This document shows positions 1-11,640 of a stretch of DNA of 64,000 nucleotides, piece by piece. Origin of the DNA: Croceibacterium sp. TMG7-5b_MA50 (lineage in GTDB: Bacteria > Pseudomonadota > Alphaproteobacteria > Sphingomonadales > Sphingomonadaceae); the NCBI RefSeq assembly GCF_039830145.1, contig NZ_CP156082.1:1134001-1198000 (forward strand). The letters are read 5' to 3'. The notes under the pieces were generated by a model that ran no database searches, was not told the origin of the DNA, and was given only the letters and a program-made list of their open reading frames with translations. The translations under genes were made by a program, and so were the position numbers. Position 1 is the stretch's first letter; every line of letters starts with the position of its first letter.

Positions 1-16
1 ATCGGCGCAAGCGCGA

Positions 17-421
17 TCAGCCTGCCGCATCCTCCAGCGCATGCATGTCACCGTCGGACAGGCCGAAATGATGCCCGACCTCGTGCACCAGCACATGCGC
101 GACCAGATGCTCCAAGGTGACGTCGCCGCGTTCTACCCACTCGTCCAGGATCGCACGGCGGAACAGCCGGATGCGGTCCGGCATCGTGCCCGAATGATCG
201 ATACTCTTGGCGCCGACCGGCAGCCCTTCATACAGCCCCGTCAGTTCGAAGGGGTCCTCGATCCCCAATTCCGCCAGGGTCTCCTCGTCGGCGAAATCCT
301 CCACCACCAGCCGCACGCCCGCCAGGTGGCTGGCGAACGGCTCTCCGATCCGGCCCAGCGCATCGCGAGCCATGTTTTCGATGTCGGAAAGATCGGGCGA
401 CAGGTCGAAAATGCGTGACAT
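17..421 (-). CDS. Metallopeptidase family protein (zincin-like, DUF1025 type)
   Basis: This 134-residue protein has the zinc-metalloprotease motif HEVGHHFGLSD near its C-terminus (about residues 116-126), preceded by a short alpha/beta region. Small proteins of this type are widespread in alphaproteobacteria and are annotated as metallopeptidase or possibly inactive zincin. There is no signal peptide, so it should be cytoplasmic, and the substrate is unknown. The ATG at 421 was chosen because upstream codons run into tRNA-Ser and lack protein-like character. The stop lies 17 bases from the window edge, so the gene is complete. Confidence 0.85.
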   Translation of the reverse strand: MSRIFDLSPDLSDIENMARDALGRIGEPFASHLAGVRLVVEDFADEETLAELGIEDPFELTGLYEGLPVGAKSIDHSGTMPDRIRLFRRAILDEWVERGDVTLEHLVAHVLVHEVGHHFGLSDGDMHALEDAAG

Positions 422-520
422 GATGGCTTGAGCGTACTGTCCCTGTCGATGGTGACAAGTACAACCCTTGCCATGCGTCGCCCCGCTCGCTAGGGGCCGC
501 GCTCTTGCCAGCAGGCATGC

Positions 521-611
521 GGAGCGGTGGCCGAGTGGTCGAAGGCGCACGCCTGGAAAGTGTGTATACGTCAAAAGCGTATCGTGGGTTCGAATCCCAC
601 CCGCTCCGCCA
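521..611 (+). tRNA. tRNA-Ser (anticodon GGA)
   Basis: A full cloverleaf can be folded. The acceptor arm pairs GGAGCGG (521-527) with CCGCTCC (601-607). The anticodon loop CTGGAAA gives anticodon GGA. A long variable arm marks it as a class II tRNA, and the T arm is GTGGG/CCCAC around TTCGAAT. The discriminator is G at 608 and CCA is encoded at 609-611. It should read UCC and UCU serine codons. Confidence 0.97.
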
Positions 612-679
612 AATACCGGTTCCGACAAGGGACCGCGTCACGCCTGCAGGGAAATGGCCCAACCCTGCCGATCGACGCC

Positions 680-1495
680 TCAGAACAGCTCGTCCAGCAA
701 CAGGTGGAACCGTAGCTTTCGTCGGTCCGGCTCGATCGCATATTCGGTGAACAGCCGATCCTGAAGGTCGGCGCCAAACTCGCCGAGACAGTTCCAGAGT
801 ACCGCGAGATCCTGGTAGCGGTCGCCAATTCCGGCGCGACCCACATCGATGCAGCCGACGACCTCGCCAGCGACCATCAGCAGATTGTCGAGCGAGAAGT
901 CTCCATGGGTGACCACCGGATCAGGCGCGAGCGGCAGCAGGCTTTGCAGCGCATCCCACACCTGCCCCGCGGTCCACCCTTCCTGCTCCTCGTCAAAGTC
1001 GCTCTCATCGACCAGTCCAGCCTTGATGCGCTCCTTCGCCAGCAACAGCCTGTAGGCGTGATCGCTGCTGAAGGGGCACGCGGCAACCGGGACCGCGTGC
1101 AGCCGCCGCAGGAAAACCGCCAACGCATCGACAATGGCGGGCCGATCGTTAGGACAGGCGACAAGGCGTTGGTAAGCGGTTTCTCCCGGTAGCGCCGTGC
1201 TCAGCAACCACGCCGTATCCGTCGTCATGACGAAGCGCACAACCGCAGGCGCGGGGACGCGGCCCGCCATCCAGCGCAGCCTCGCCGCCTCCGCCATCAG
1301 ATCGTCGGCAAGTATCCCCTCGCCTTGCTTGAGAAACAGATCGGGCGCGTCTGACCGGCCATGCAGCTGGTAGACGGCAGCGCCGGCCTTCCCGACGAGG
1401 TTCCTGGACCATCGGTAGCCGGACAGCGCGGCTGACATGCAGGCCGGCACCTCCATTGCCGCGCAGGCTTCCTCCCGTTCCGCCTCCTTGCGCAT
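680..1495 (-). CDS. APH(3')-family aminoglycoside O-phosphotransferase
   Basis: The 271-residue product matches the length and motif order of aminoglycoside 3'-phosphotransferases. Visible motifs are the catalytic loop HGDFSLDNLL (HGDxxxxN), the metal-binding segment IDVGRAGIGDRYQDLA, and the C-terminal helix ending LLLDELF, the class hallmark of APH(3') enzymes. The family transfers phosphate from ATP to kanamycin/neomycin-type sugars in the cytoplasm. The ATG at 1495 was chosen by family length. It stands alone, with no insertion sequence or integron attached, so it may be an intrinsic chromosomal gene. Actual resistance is not proven by sequence. It lies just beyond tRNA-Ser, but no attachment-site duplication is visible. 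Confidence 0.88.
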   Translation of the reverse strand: MRKEAEREEACAAMEVPACMSAALSGYRWSRNLVGKAGAAVYQLHGRSDAPDLFLKQGEGILADDLMAEAARLRWMAGRVPAPAVVRFVMTTDTAWLLSTALPGETAYQRLVACPNDRPAIVDALAVFLRRLHAVPVAACPFSSDHAYRLLLAKERIKAGLVDESDFDEEQEGWTAGQVWDALQSLLPLAPDPVVTHGDFSLDNLLMVAGEVVGCIDVGRAGIGDRYQDLAVLWNCLGEFGADLQDRLFTEYAIEPDRRKLRFHLLLDELF

Positions 1496-1613
1496 GATTG
1501 CTCCCCAATCAGTCCTGTGGCCTTGGCCTCCTGTGATCCGAAATGGCTTGCCAACGGTCAAGGATCGGCGAGACAGGCCGGACGGAAGATGTCCGATAAT
1601 GGGGAGCGACAAA

Positions 1614-2477
1614 GTGACGCGGATCGCGATCGTGGGGGCAGGCGCGATCGGCGCCACGGTGGGGGCATGGCTGACCACCAACAGCCAGTTGGAAGTGACC
1701 TTCTGTGTGCGAAGCCACTTCGACCGCCTGCATGTCGAAACACCCTCTCGCGTGATCGACACCGTACCCGGGCTGTTAAGCGAAGTGGCGCAGGCAGCCC
1801 CGGTCGACTGGGTCATCGTCGCGACCAAGACCTACGATGCCGCGGGCGCCGCCACCTGGATCGACGCACTGACAGGCCCGGCCACGCGGCTGGCGATCCT
1901 GCAGAACGGGGTGGAGCACCTGACGCGCTTCACGACGCCCGGCCGTGACCGGCAGGTGCCGGCGATCGTGGACATCCCGGCGGAACGGCAAGCTCTCGGC
2001 CGGGTGCTGCAACGCCGGGACGGCTCCATCCTGATCCCGGCGGACGACAATGGCCGCGCCTTTGCCGCACTCTTTCGTGACACGCCGATTGACGTGCAGC
2101 CGATTGCCGACTGGCAGAGTGCGGCGTGGCGCAAGCTCGCCATCAATTGCGCCGGTGCGGTTAACGCTCTCACCCTGAAGCCCGCCGGAATTGCCGCTGA
2201 AGAGGATATTGCCGAACTGATGCGAGCGCTGGTGCGCGAATGCGTCGCGGTCGGCCGGGCGGAGGGTGCCACGTTGGGCGACACCCTGCCGGACGAGGTT
2301 GTCGCGGGCTACCGCGCCAGCGACCCGGACTCCGTCAATTCCATACATGCCGATCGGCAGGCCGGTCGCCAGACGGAGGCGGATGCGCGCAACGGGGTGA
2401 TCGCACGCCTTGCGGCACGAAACGGATTGACGGCACCGCTGAATGCAATGGCGCACGTCCTGCTGACGGCACGCTGA
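1614..2477 (+). CDS. 2-dehydropantoate 2-reductase family oxidoreductase
   Basis: The protein opens with a Rossmann NAD(P) motif (IAIVGAGAIGATVG) right after the start. A second alpha-helical domain carries the family's WRKLAINCAGAVNALTLKPAG segment, in which the Lys is the usual catalytic residue. It is 287 residues, close to PanE/ApbA length. The family reduces ketopantoate to pantoate with NADPH in coenzyme A synthesis, but paralogues act on other 2-keto acids, so the substrate is unassigned. I chose the GTG at 1614 because GGGGAG lies seven bases upstream; an ATG at 1599 would add five residues. Confidence 0.85.
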   Translation: MTRIAIVGAGAIGATVGAWLTTNSQLEVTFCVRSHFDRLHVETPSRVIDTVPGLLSEVAQAAPVDWVIVATKTYDAAGAATWIDALTGPATRLAILQNGVEHLTRFTTPGRDRQVPAIVDIPAERQALGRVLQRRDGSILIPADDNGRAFAALFRDTPIDVQPIADWQSAAWRKLAINCAGAVNALTLKPAGIAAEEDIAELMRALVRECVAVGRAEGATLGDTLPDEVVAGYRASDPDSVNSIHADRQAGRQTEADARNGVIARLAARNGLTAPLNAMAHVLLTAR

Positions 2478-2537
2478 GGCGGCTGGCTGCAGCCGACCGC
2501 CACCTCTTGAAAGTCATCGGCAGCGCGGAGGCGGCGC

Positions 2538-2948
2538 TTACCGCAGCGGTGGTGCAGGCTCGCTGACCGCCGACCCGGATTTCGGCGGGCGCGGCTGGTC
2601 CAGCAGTCCCGCCACGAGGCGCTCATAGGCGGCGCTCCCAGTCACCTGCGCTGTCACGGCCTCCAGCTCCCGATAGGCTTCCAGCACGGTACGGCCCTGA
2701 GCTGACAGCCGCGCACCGCGTTCGCGGCCCCCACCGGCAAGCGTATCGACCAGCCGTTCGCTGAAGCAGCGATTCATCTCGTCCACCAACAGCCAGGTAC
2801 GGCGATAGCTCATGCCCAGCACGCGGCCGGCGGCCTTGATCGAACCTTCACGGTCGATCGCTTCCAGCAGGTCTGCCTTGCCCGGTCCCATGGCGAAGCT
2901 GTCCCCACAGACGAGCTGCAGTTTCAGCTTGAGCGGGCCGATCAGCAT
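2538..2948 (-). CDS. ModE-like winged helix-turn-helix regulator
   Basis: This 136-residue protein resembles the N-terminal DNA-binding domain of ModE. It contains the segment ADLLEAIDREGSIKAAGRVLGMSYRRTW, split by a turn, and a following wing with GGGRERGARLSAQG. The molybdate-binding (TOBE) domain of full ModE is absent. Family members of this short form control molybdate transport or molybdoenzyme genes, but no mod genes lie in the window, so the target is unknown. It is convergent with the reductase gene at 1614-2477. Confidence 0.82.
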   Translation of the reverse strand: MLIGPLKLKLQLVCGDSFAMGPGKADLLEAIDREGSIKAAGRVLGMSYRRTWLLVDEMNRCFSERLVDTLAGGGRERGARLSAQGRTVLEAYRELEAVTAQVTGSAAYERLVAGLLDQPRPPKSGSAVSEPAPPLR

Positions 2949-3123
2949 CTCGCCCGCCGTTCATTCCGATGCGGTGAGCCACGATCGCCGATTTGGCGGA
3001 CGGAGGGTCGAGCGCCGCTGCATTCATCGGCGATCTGCTTGCAGGCGCTGATCATCATGTCCCCTCAGCTAGAACCTGCCGGCGGAGCGATGCAACCAAA
3101 GACCAGCCCCCGCGCCTGGTTCC

Positions 3124-5834
<2,711 letters not shown>

Positions 5835-5838
<4 letters not shown>

Positions 5839-6902
5839 GCCATGGTAAAGGGTTCGAGGCCAGCCAGGCGCGTGCGCACCGCCGGTGTCGGGATCACGCG
5901 TGGCTGCAGCGGGGCGACGGCAGCAGCGATCGCCCGAATATGCGCGGGGGTGGAGCCGCAGCAGCCGCCCAGCACATTGACTTGCCCCCGCTCCGCCCAG
6001 TCGCGCACCAGTGCGGCGGTGGTTTCCGGCGCCTCGTCATACTGGCCCAGTTCGTTAGGCAGGCCGGCATTTGGGTAGACCATGATCAGCGTGTCGCAGG
6101 TCTCGCTGAGGGTCTTCACATGCGGTCGCAACTGCTCCGCACCGAAGGAGCAATTAAGGCCGATCGTCACTGGCCGCGCATGGCGCACCGCATGCCAGAA
6201 CGCTTCCACCGTATGGCCGGACAAGTTGCGACCGGAAAGGTCGGTCAGCGTCATCGACAGCATGATCGGTACGTCCCGGCCGAAGCCGTCCGCCGCCTCC
6301 TGCGCGGCCATGATGCCGGCCTTGGCGTTCAGCGTGTCGAACACTGTCTCGATCAGGATGAAGTCCGCCCCACCTTCGATCAGGGCGTCGGCCTGTTCGC
6401 GGTAGACATCCTTCAGGTAGTCAAAGTCGATCTCCCGATATCCGGGATCGTTGACGTCTGGGCTGAGCGAAAGGGTCTTGTTGGTTGGCCCGATCGCGCC
6501 CGCCACATAGCGGCGCCGGCCGTCCTGCGCGGCGAACTCGTCCGCGATGCGGCGGGCCATGGCGGCGCTTTCCCAATTGATCTCCTGCACCAGCCCTTCC
6601 GCACCGTAATCGGCCTGGCTGATGCGGTTGGCGGAGAAGGTATTCGTCTCCGCGATGTCGGCCCCTGCCGCGAAATAGGCGCGGTGGATGCTTTCGGGCA
6701 CCTCCGGCTTGGTCAGCGCCAGGATGTCGTTGTTGCCCTTCTGATCGTGGCCCAGCGCCAGCGTGCCAGCATAATCCGCCTCGCTCAGCTTCCAATTCTG
6801 GATCTCGGTGCCGAAAGCGCCATCGGTGATGAGGATGCGATCCTGCGCGGCGGCGATCAACGCCTCGCGGGCACCCGGCGGGGCGAACTGGAGATTGGCC
6901 AT
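5835..6902 (-). CDS. metH: Methionine synthase, N-terminal homocysteine methyltransferase part
   Basis: A 355-residue homocysteine S-methyltransferase barrel beginning with [13 protein letters not shown]. It has the zinc-site cysteines: NCSFGAEQ in the middle and [11 protein letters not shown] near the C-terminus. It supplies homocysteine binding for the split B12-dependent methionine synthase whose other half follows with a four-base overlap. Upstream lies btuD of the B12 transporter, only 31 bases away, so B12 uptake and use are adjacent. A short palindrome (6912-6931) sits in that gap. No clear ribosome-binding site precedes the ATG. Confidence 0.96.
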
Positions 6903-6911
6903 CCGGGGCGC

Positions 6912-6931
6912 ATATAAGTGATTGCTTATAT
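6912..6931. promoter_or_regulatory. Palindrome upstream of metH, candidate ArsR-type operator
   Basis: ATATAAG and CTTATAT form a perfect 7-bp inverted repeat around a six-base centre. It is an AT-rich island in GC-rich DNA, and it fills most of the 31 bases between btuD and metH. ArsR-family repressors sensing S-adenosylhomocysteine or S-adenosylmethionine (SahR, SamR) control methionine-cycle genes in proteobacteria and bind palindromes of this general shape. The assignment is an inference. It lacks a GC stem and is unlikely to be a terminator. Confidence 0.5.
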
Positions 6932-6933
6932 AT

Positions 6934-7683
6934 TCAAGCCGGGCCCTGAGGCACGATCACCGGCCCGTCAGGCTGCGCCAGGATCGTCACGTCAACACCG
7001 TAGGCTGCCGCTATGTTCGCCGCCGTCAGCACCTCGCCTGCCGGGCCGTTGGCCAGTTCGGCACCATCCTTCAGCAGCAAGACGTCATCGGCGACGCGGG
7101 CGGCCAGCGTCAGATCGTGCAGCACCAGCACCACCCCCACGCCCCGCCCCGCCGTTGCCCGCAACATCTTTAAGGTTTCCAACTGGTGCAGCGGGTCGAG
7201 GCTCGCCAACGGCTCGTCCGCCAGCAGCCAGGCGGGTTCTCCCGCCAACACCCGGGCCAGCAGCACTCGCGCGCGTTCCCCACCGGAGAGGGAGCGGACT
7301 GGCCGGTCGGCCAGCAGCGCCGTATCAGTGGCGGTCAGCGCCGCCTCGATCGTCTGCGGATCGATGTCGCCATGCGGCAGGCGGCCCAGTTGCACCAGCT
7401 CGCGCACCAGCATGTTCCAGTGCACGGCGGCATCCTGCGGCAGGTAGCCGATCGCGCGTGCCCGTTCCCTCGGCGGCAGCGCCGCCACGTTGCGGCCGTC
7501 CAGCAAGACGTGGCCACCGCTGACCGGCAGCAGCGCGGCGCAGGCACGCAGCAAGGTGGACTTACCCGCGCCGTTGGCTCCCAGCACCGCGATCACGCGG
7601 CCGGGCTTGAAGCTGGTGGTCACGCCGCGCAGCACGTGCCGCCGGCTCAACACCACCTGCAGGTTCTCGATGCTCAGCCCCAT
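6934..7683 (-). CDS. btuD: ABC transporter ATP-binding protein, cobalamin/iron-chelate type
   Basis: A 249-residue ATPase with Walker A GANGAGKST, signature SLSGGERARV, Walker B LLADEPLASLD and the H-loop VLVLHDLTLA. It would energise the BtuC-like permease, whose gene it overlaps by ten bases. FecCD-type transporters carry B12, haem or ferric siderophores. B12 is the likely cargo because the upstream receptor gene has a cobalamin riboswitch and metH follows. The ATG at 7683 was chosen because longer extensions read into the permease in another frame. Confidence 0.9.
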   Translation of the reverse strand: MGLSIENLQVVLSRRHVLRGVTTSFKPGRVIAVLGANGAGKSTLLRACAALLPVSGGHVLLDGRNVAALPPRERARAIGYLPQDAAVHWNMLVRELVQLGRLPHGDIDPQTIEAALTATDTALLADRPVRSLSGGERARVLLARVLAGEPAWLLADEPLASLDPLHQLETLKMLRATAGRGVGVVLVLHDLTLAARVADDVLLLKDGAELANGPAGEVLTAANIAAAYGVDVTILAQPDGPVIVPQGPA

Positions 7684-8642
7684 GACCGGCCCCGCTCGCC
7701 CAGCAGCAGCACCAGAAAGTACGGCGCTCCGATCAGCGCCATGGCCACGCCCAGCCGCACCTCGCCCGCGCCCGGCGCCAGGCGGCACAGGATGTCCGCC
7801 GCCAGCACCAGCGCCGCCCCGCCCAGCGCACTTGGCAACAGCAGCGCGCCCGGCCGTGCACCGGCCAGCGGTCGCAGCATGTGCGGCACGACCAGCCCGA
7901 CGAAGCCGACCACGCCTGTGGCCGCCACTCCGGCGCCGACGCACAGGCCCGCCCCGGCGATCACCAGCGCCTGCAACCGCGACAGGCTGATGCCGAGGGA
8001 GCGCGCCGCATCCGTCCCCAACGTTAGCGCATCCAGGCTGCGCCCAGTCGTCAGCAGCAGCGCACAGCCGGCCAGCATGAACGGCGCGGCATGAGCGAGG
8101 TCTTCCGCGCCGCGATCGGTCAGCGCGCCCATCAGCCAGTCGATCGCCGCCGCCACGACATAGGGGTTGGGCGCAATGGAGATCAGGAACACCGTCAATG
8201 CGGCTCCCAGGCTGGCCAGCACCGTACCCGCCAGCACGAAGGCCGCAGGCGTCTCCGCCCGCCACGTCAGCGCCGCCAGCAGCGCCAGCCCGCCACCCGC
8301 CGAAAGCATCGCCGCAGCGAAAATACCCCATTGGCTCGCCCCGCCCAGTACGATCGCCGCGACGGCCCCCAGTGCAGCGGCGCTCGACGTGCCGAGCACG
8401 CCAGGGTCAGCCAGCGGGTTGCGCAGCCATCCTTGCATCACCGCGCCCGACAGACCCAGCGACGCGCCTAGCAAGGTCGCCAGTGCGGCGCGTGGTACTC
8501 GCAACTCTGCGATGATAGACCAGCGTGCGTCGCCCGCCCACCAAGCGGACAGTGGCACGACTGCCTTGCCCACAGACAGCGAGGCGAAGAACAGCGCGAA
8601 CACCATGACAACCAGCAAGATCAGCAGCGTCACGCGCCTCAT
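7674..8642 (-). CDS. btuC: FecCD-family ABC transporter permease, probable BtuC
   Basis: A 322-residue integral membrane protein with about nine or ten hydrophobic helices. It has the family segments LRVPRAALATLLGASLGLSGAVMQGWLRNPLADPGVLG (given here as one landmark near residues 48-85) and, toward the end, VGFVGLVVPHMLRP. It forms the inner-membrane channel for vitamin B12 with BtuD and BtuF. It overlaps btuF by four bases (ATGA) and btuD by ten, so the three are almost certainly translated together. Confidence 0.9.
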   Translation of the reverse strand: MRRVTLLILLVVMVFALFFASLSVGKAVVPLSAWWAGDARWSIIAELRVPRAALATLLGASLGLSGAVMQGWLRNPLADPGVLGTSSAAALGAVAAIVLGGASQWGIFAAAMLSAGGGLALLAALTWRAETPAAFVLAGTVLASLGAALTVFLISIAPNPYVVAAAIDWLMGALTDRGAEDLAHAAPFMLAGCALLLTTGRSLDALTLGTDAARSLGISLSRLQALVIAGAGLCVGAGVAATGVVGFVGLVVPHMLRPLAGARPGALLLPSALGGAALVLAADILCRLAPGAGEVRLGVAMALIGAPYFLVLLLGERGRSWG

Positions 8643-9451
8643 GGCGCCACCTGTCGTCGCACCGCCGCAAGCCGGGCCAGTGCCGCCGGTATCGTCGGCC
8701 CGCCGCAATTCACGAGTTCGCGCGGAAACGTGACCTCTCGGGTGTCCGCGTCAGTCCGCTCCAGCAGTCGTCGGCGGAGCGCCGCTGTCCGCCCGCCCCT
8801 ATCGGGGCTGAGGATCACGGCGGGGGGATCGGTCAGTATTATCTCCACCGGCAGCGACCCGGTCATTGCCAGCCCGTAATCCGCCGCCGCGTTCCTGAAG
8901 CCTGCCACCTGCATCATCTCGTGCAGCAAGGTGCCGGCCCCGTTTGCCAGATCGCCCGATATATAGAGCAGCGCCGGAACCGCCGCACCACTCCATCGCG
9001 CCCCCGCCACCGCGTGGTCAATCCGGGCATTGATCGCCGCGCCGCGCGCCTCCGCGCCGATCGCGTGCGCCAGTTCGGCAACCTGCGCCTTGCTGGCGGC
9101 GATGGTCGTGGGGCTGTCGAGATAGAGCACCCGCAGACCAGCCTTGGCGAAGGCGGCGCGAGTGGCAGGGGGCGTGTAGCTGGTCGCGACCACCAGCCTG
9201 GGCGCCAGCGCGATCACCTCCTCCGCCGTGCCGCCCGTGCTACGCAGCCCGCGGGCGACGTCCAGCGGCACGGAGGTGGCGCCGGCCTGTTGCGAGTAGT
9301 GACTGATCGCCGCAATCCGCCCGGCCGGCACCAGCGCCAGCAGCAACTGGTCCGAACACGGGTTCAGCGACACGATGCCACCCTGCCGCTGCTCGCCCGC
9401 CGGGGCACACCCGGCCAGCAGCAACAGGAGCAGGGGCAGCAGCCGGCGCAT
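8639..9451 (-). CDS. btuF: ABC transporter substrate-binding lipoprotein, probable BtuF
   Basis: This 270-residue protein starts with a lipoprotein signal (LLLLLLAGC lipobox within the first 16 residues) followed by a helical-backbone metal/cobalamin-binding fold (PF01497 type). Recognisable segments are IVSLNPCSDQLLLAL, and IALAPRLVVATSY near the hinge. It would capture cobalamin delivered by the outer-membrane receptor encoded just upstream and pass it to BtuC. The start lies four bases after the btuB stop, which supports a single transcript under riboswitch control. Confidence 0.88.
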   Translation of the reverse strand: MRRLLPLLLLLLAGCAPAGEQRQGGIVSLNPCSDQLLLALVPAGRIAAISHYSQQAGATSVPLDVARGLRSTGGTAEEVIALAPRLVVATSYTPPATRAAFAKAGLRVLYLDSPTTIAASKAQVAELAHAIGAEARGAAINARIDHAVAGARWSGAAVPALLYISGDLANGAGTLLHEMMQVAGFRNAAADYGLAMTGSLPVEIILTDPPAVILSPDRGGRTAALRRRLLERTDADTREVTFPRELVNCGGPTIPAALARLAAVRRQVAP

Positions 9452-9455
9452 CGCC

Positions 9456-11300
9456 TTAGTCGAACCGCAGGCGCACGCCGCCATGAACGGCACGCCCGAT
9501 AGTGCCATAGCCGCGGACGACCTGGTATTCCTCGTCAAAGGCGTTCTCGACCCGGCCGTAAATCGACCAGCGCTCCGCCACCGGCATCTCCGCCCGGACA
9601 GCAACCAGCGTGTAGCCATCCAGCCGCGCGGTGTTCGCCGCATTGTCAAAGCTGTCGCCGACTAGTTGCACCGTGCCCCCAAGCGACAAGCCGAAGGCGA
9701 AGCGGTAATCGGCCGAAACGCTGCCGCTGTGGCGTGGGCGTCGGGCCAGCTGGTTGCCCTCGAACCCGACGCTGCGGTTCTCCGTATCGATCAGGCTGTA
9801 CGACCCAGCGAGGGTCAATCCCTCGACCGGGCGGGCCACCAGCCCGATCTCTAACCCGTTGGCGTGCGTGCGGGCGATGTTGGAGTAGGTGAAGGTGAGC
9901 GGATCGAAATCGATCTGGTTCACCGTATCGCGGTGGAACCAGGTCGCGCTCGCCAGCAGGGCATCGCCCAGCAGGCGCTGCTCGACGCCAACGTCCCAGC
10001 TTTCCGCGGTCTCCGGCCGCAGGCTGGCCGTGCCGTAGAAGGGGGCATACAACTGGTACAGGGTCGGCGCCTTGAACCCTTCGGCGTAGGAGCCTCGCAG
10101 CACCGTTCCCGCCCTTACCGCAAGCGCAGCATTCGCGCCGAAGGTGGTGCGACCGCCGAATGCGTCGTCATCGTCATGCCGGATCGCACCGGTAATGGTC
10201 AGCGGGTTCAGAGGCGTCGTGATCGCCTCCGCCCACACGCTGGTGGTGCCTCGGCTGAAGCCCTGCACGCCATCGCTGAAGCGCGTATCCTCATGCTCCG
10301 CGCCGACGATCAACCGCACACGGTCCATCGCGTCGATGTCGCCCTTGTAGGTGTAGCGTTCCGACCGTCCGCGCGTCAGGAACAGCGGCTCCGCCCCTGC
10401 ATCCCGGTCGTAATTGTCGCGATCCACGTTGGCAATTTGGAATGCGATCGTATTGCGCCAGCGCCCGTCCAGAATGTCGGCGTGTAGGCCAGCATAGCCG
10501 TACAGCTCCTCGGCGGTGGAGTATTCATCCGTGTCGGCGAAGGCGAAGGCAGGCGCGGGGAAGCCATCCAGATCGGTCCGGCTGTCCGCCCAAAAACCGC
10601 GCAGGTCCAGCCCCAGGTCGGGCGTGAACGCCACCTCGCCCCGCGCGCTGGCGCCATATTGCCGATACCCGTCCCGCTCCGCGCCGCCGTCGAATGCAGA
10701 GATGCCGTCAGTGCGCAAATACCCGCCGGTCAGTGCGCCCGACACGATGCCGCTGCTACCGGATACGCCGCTGCTGGCGAACAGCGTATCCATGCTGCCA
10801 TATTCGACATTGCCGCGTGCCTGCAGACCTTCGGACGGGGCCTTGGTCATGATGTTGACCACGCCGCCGATCGCCTGGCTGCCCCACGGGACGGAGTTCG
10901 GCCCGCGCAGCACCTCCACCCGTTCGACATTGGTGGCCAGCAGACTGGCGAAGTCGAACCCGCCGCCCGGCGCCGCCGGATCGTTGACCCGAACCCCATC
11001 GATCAGCACCAACGTCTGGTCGCCTTCCCCGCCGCGTATGCGAAGGCTGGTCAACGTGCCCAAGCCGCCATTACGCGTCACGGTAACTCCCGGCGTGGTC
11101 GCCAGCAGGTCGCTGATCGCGATGGTCTGCCGTTGCTCGATCATGTCGCGGTCGATCACCGTCACCGCCTGGCCGGTCGTGGAGGCATCCTGTGGTGCGC
11201 CAATGGCGGTGACGATGATGTCGCCTCCCCGCTCCTGCGCCCCCGCGGGAGACACGGCCAGCACCGCCGGCGCTGCGGCCAGCAGATAAGAAACCTTCAT
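9456..11300 (-). CDS. btuB: TonB-dependent outer-membrane receptor, probable vitamin B12 receptor BtuB
   Basis: The 614-residue protein has a 22-residue signal peptide ending near AGA. A TonB-box/plug region follows, with VTVIDRDMIEQRQ, LRIRGGEGDQTLVLIDGVRVNDP and VERVEVLRGPNSVPWGSQAIGGVVNI. The 22-strand barrel ends in RLRFD with a C-terminal aromatic pattern. The size fits BtuB (about 600 residues). The cobalamin riboswitch in its 5' leader and the btuFCD genes that follow make B12 the likely ligand. The ATG at 11300 begins a good signal peptide. Confidence 0.93.
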   Translation of the reverse strand: MKVSYLLAAAPAVLAVSPAGAQERGGDIIVTAIGAPQDASTTGQAVTVIDRDMIEQRQTIAISDLLATTPGVTVTRNGGLGTLTSLRIRGGEGDQTLVLIDGVRVNDPAAPGGGFDFASLLATNVERVEVLRGPNSVPWGSQAIGGVVNIMTKAPSEGLQARGNVEYGSMDTLFASSGVSGSSGIVSGALTGGYLRTDGISAFDGGAERDGYRQYGASARGEVAFTPDLGLDLRGFWADSRTDLDGFPAPAFAFADTDEYSTAEELYGYAGLHADILDGRWRNTIAFQIANVDRDNYDRDAGAEPLFLTRGRSERYTYKGDIDAMDRVRLIVGAEHEDTRFSDGVQGFSRGTTSVWAEAITTPLNPLTITGAIRHDDDDAFGGRTTFGANAALAVRAGTVLRGSYAEGFKAPTLYQLYAPFYGTASLRPETAESWDVGVEQRLLGDALLASATWFHRDTVNQIDFDPLTFTYSNIARTHANGLEIGLVARPVEGLTLAGSYSLIDTENRSVGFEGNQLARRPRHSGSVSADYRFAFGLSLGGTVQLVGDSFDNAANTARLDGYTLVAVRAEMPVAERWSIYGRVENAFDEEYQVVRGYGTIGRAVHGGVRLRFD

Positions 11301-11435
11301 TGACAAGCCCAATCCATCAAGGGCCACCGCCGCGCCACAACATGCGCGTACGAAGGCCAAACGCCCTGTCGCCTCTCGAGGATTTCGGCCTCGTCCGCGC
11401 GGCACACCCCGTCCGCACGATGGATCGACTGCGCC

Positions 11436-11610
11436 CGGCAGGTCTCCTGGCTCTCGGATCACCATGTCGCCCGGCCTTCCCGGATCGAGATCCAGTGGCC
11501 ATTGCGGGCGAAATTCCCCGATCACAGTTGCGGGGGCAGCGCGGGCTTCGGCCCATGGCCGGTCCCGACTTCCCTTTTCATCCCCGCTTCCGGGGAACCG
11601 TTCGCACGCT
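11436..11610 (-). promoter_or_regulatory. Cobalamin (adenosylcobalamin) riboswitch
   Basis: Read on the minus strand, the leader contains the standard elements in order: a GGTTCCCC start and a GAAAAGGGAA segment, CCCGCAACTGT (complement at 11524-11534), GCCACTGG (11492-11499), GGGAAGG, and the B12 box AGCCAGGAGACCTGCC (11437-11452). It lies about 135 bases upstream of the btuB start. Such elements repress transport genes when adenosylcobalamin is plentiful. The rest of the 340-base gap between cobO and btuB holds no gene. Confidence 0.95.
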
Positions 11611-11640
11611 AGGGGCCTTAAGCGCCGCTCGCCGGCTGCG

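Noticed and set aside
521-680. Genomic island inserted at tRNA-Ser
   Set aside because: The APH gene is adjacent, but no integrase and no duplicated tRNA end was seen.
6934-8331. Extended start of btuD at 8331
   Set aside because: The extension runs through btuC in a different frame, and the family begins at 7683.
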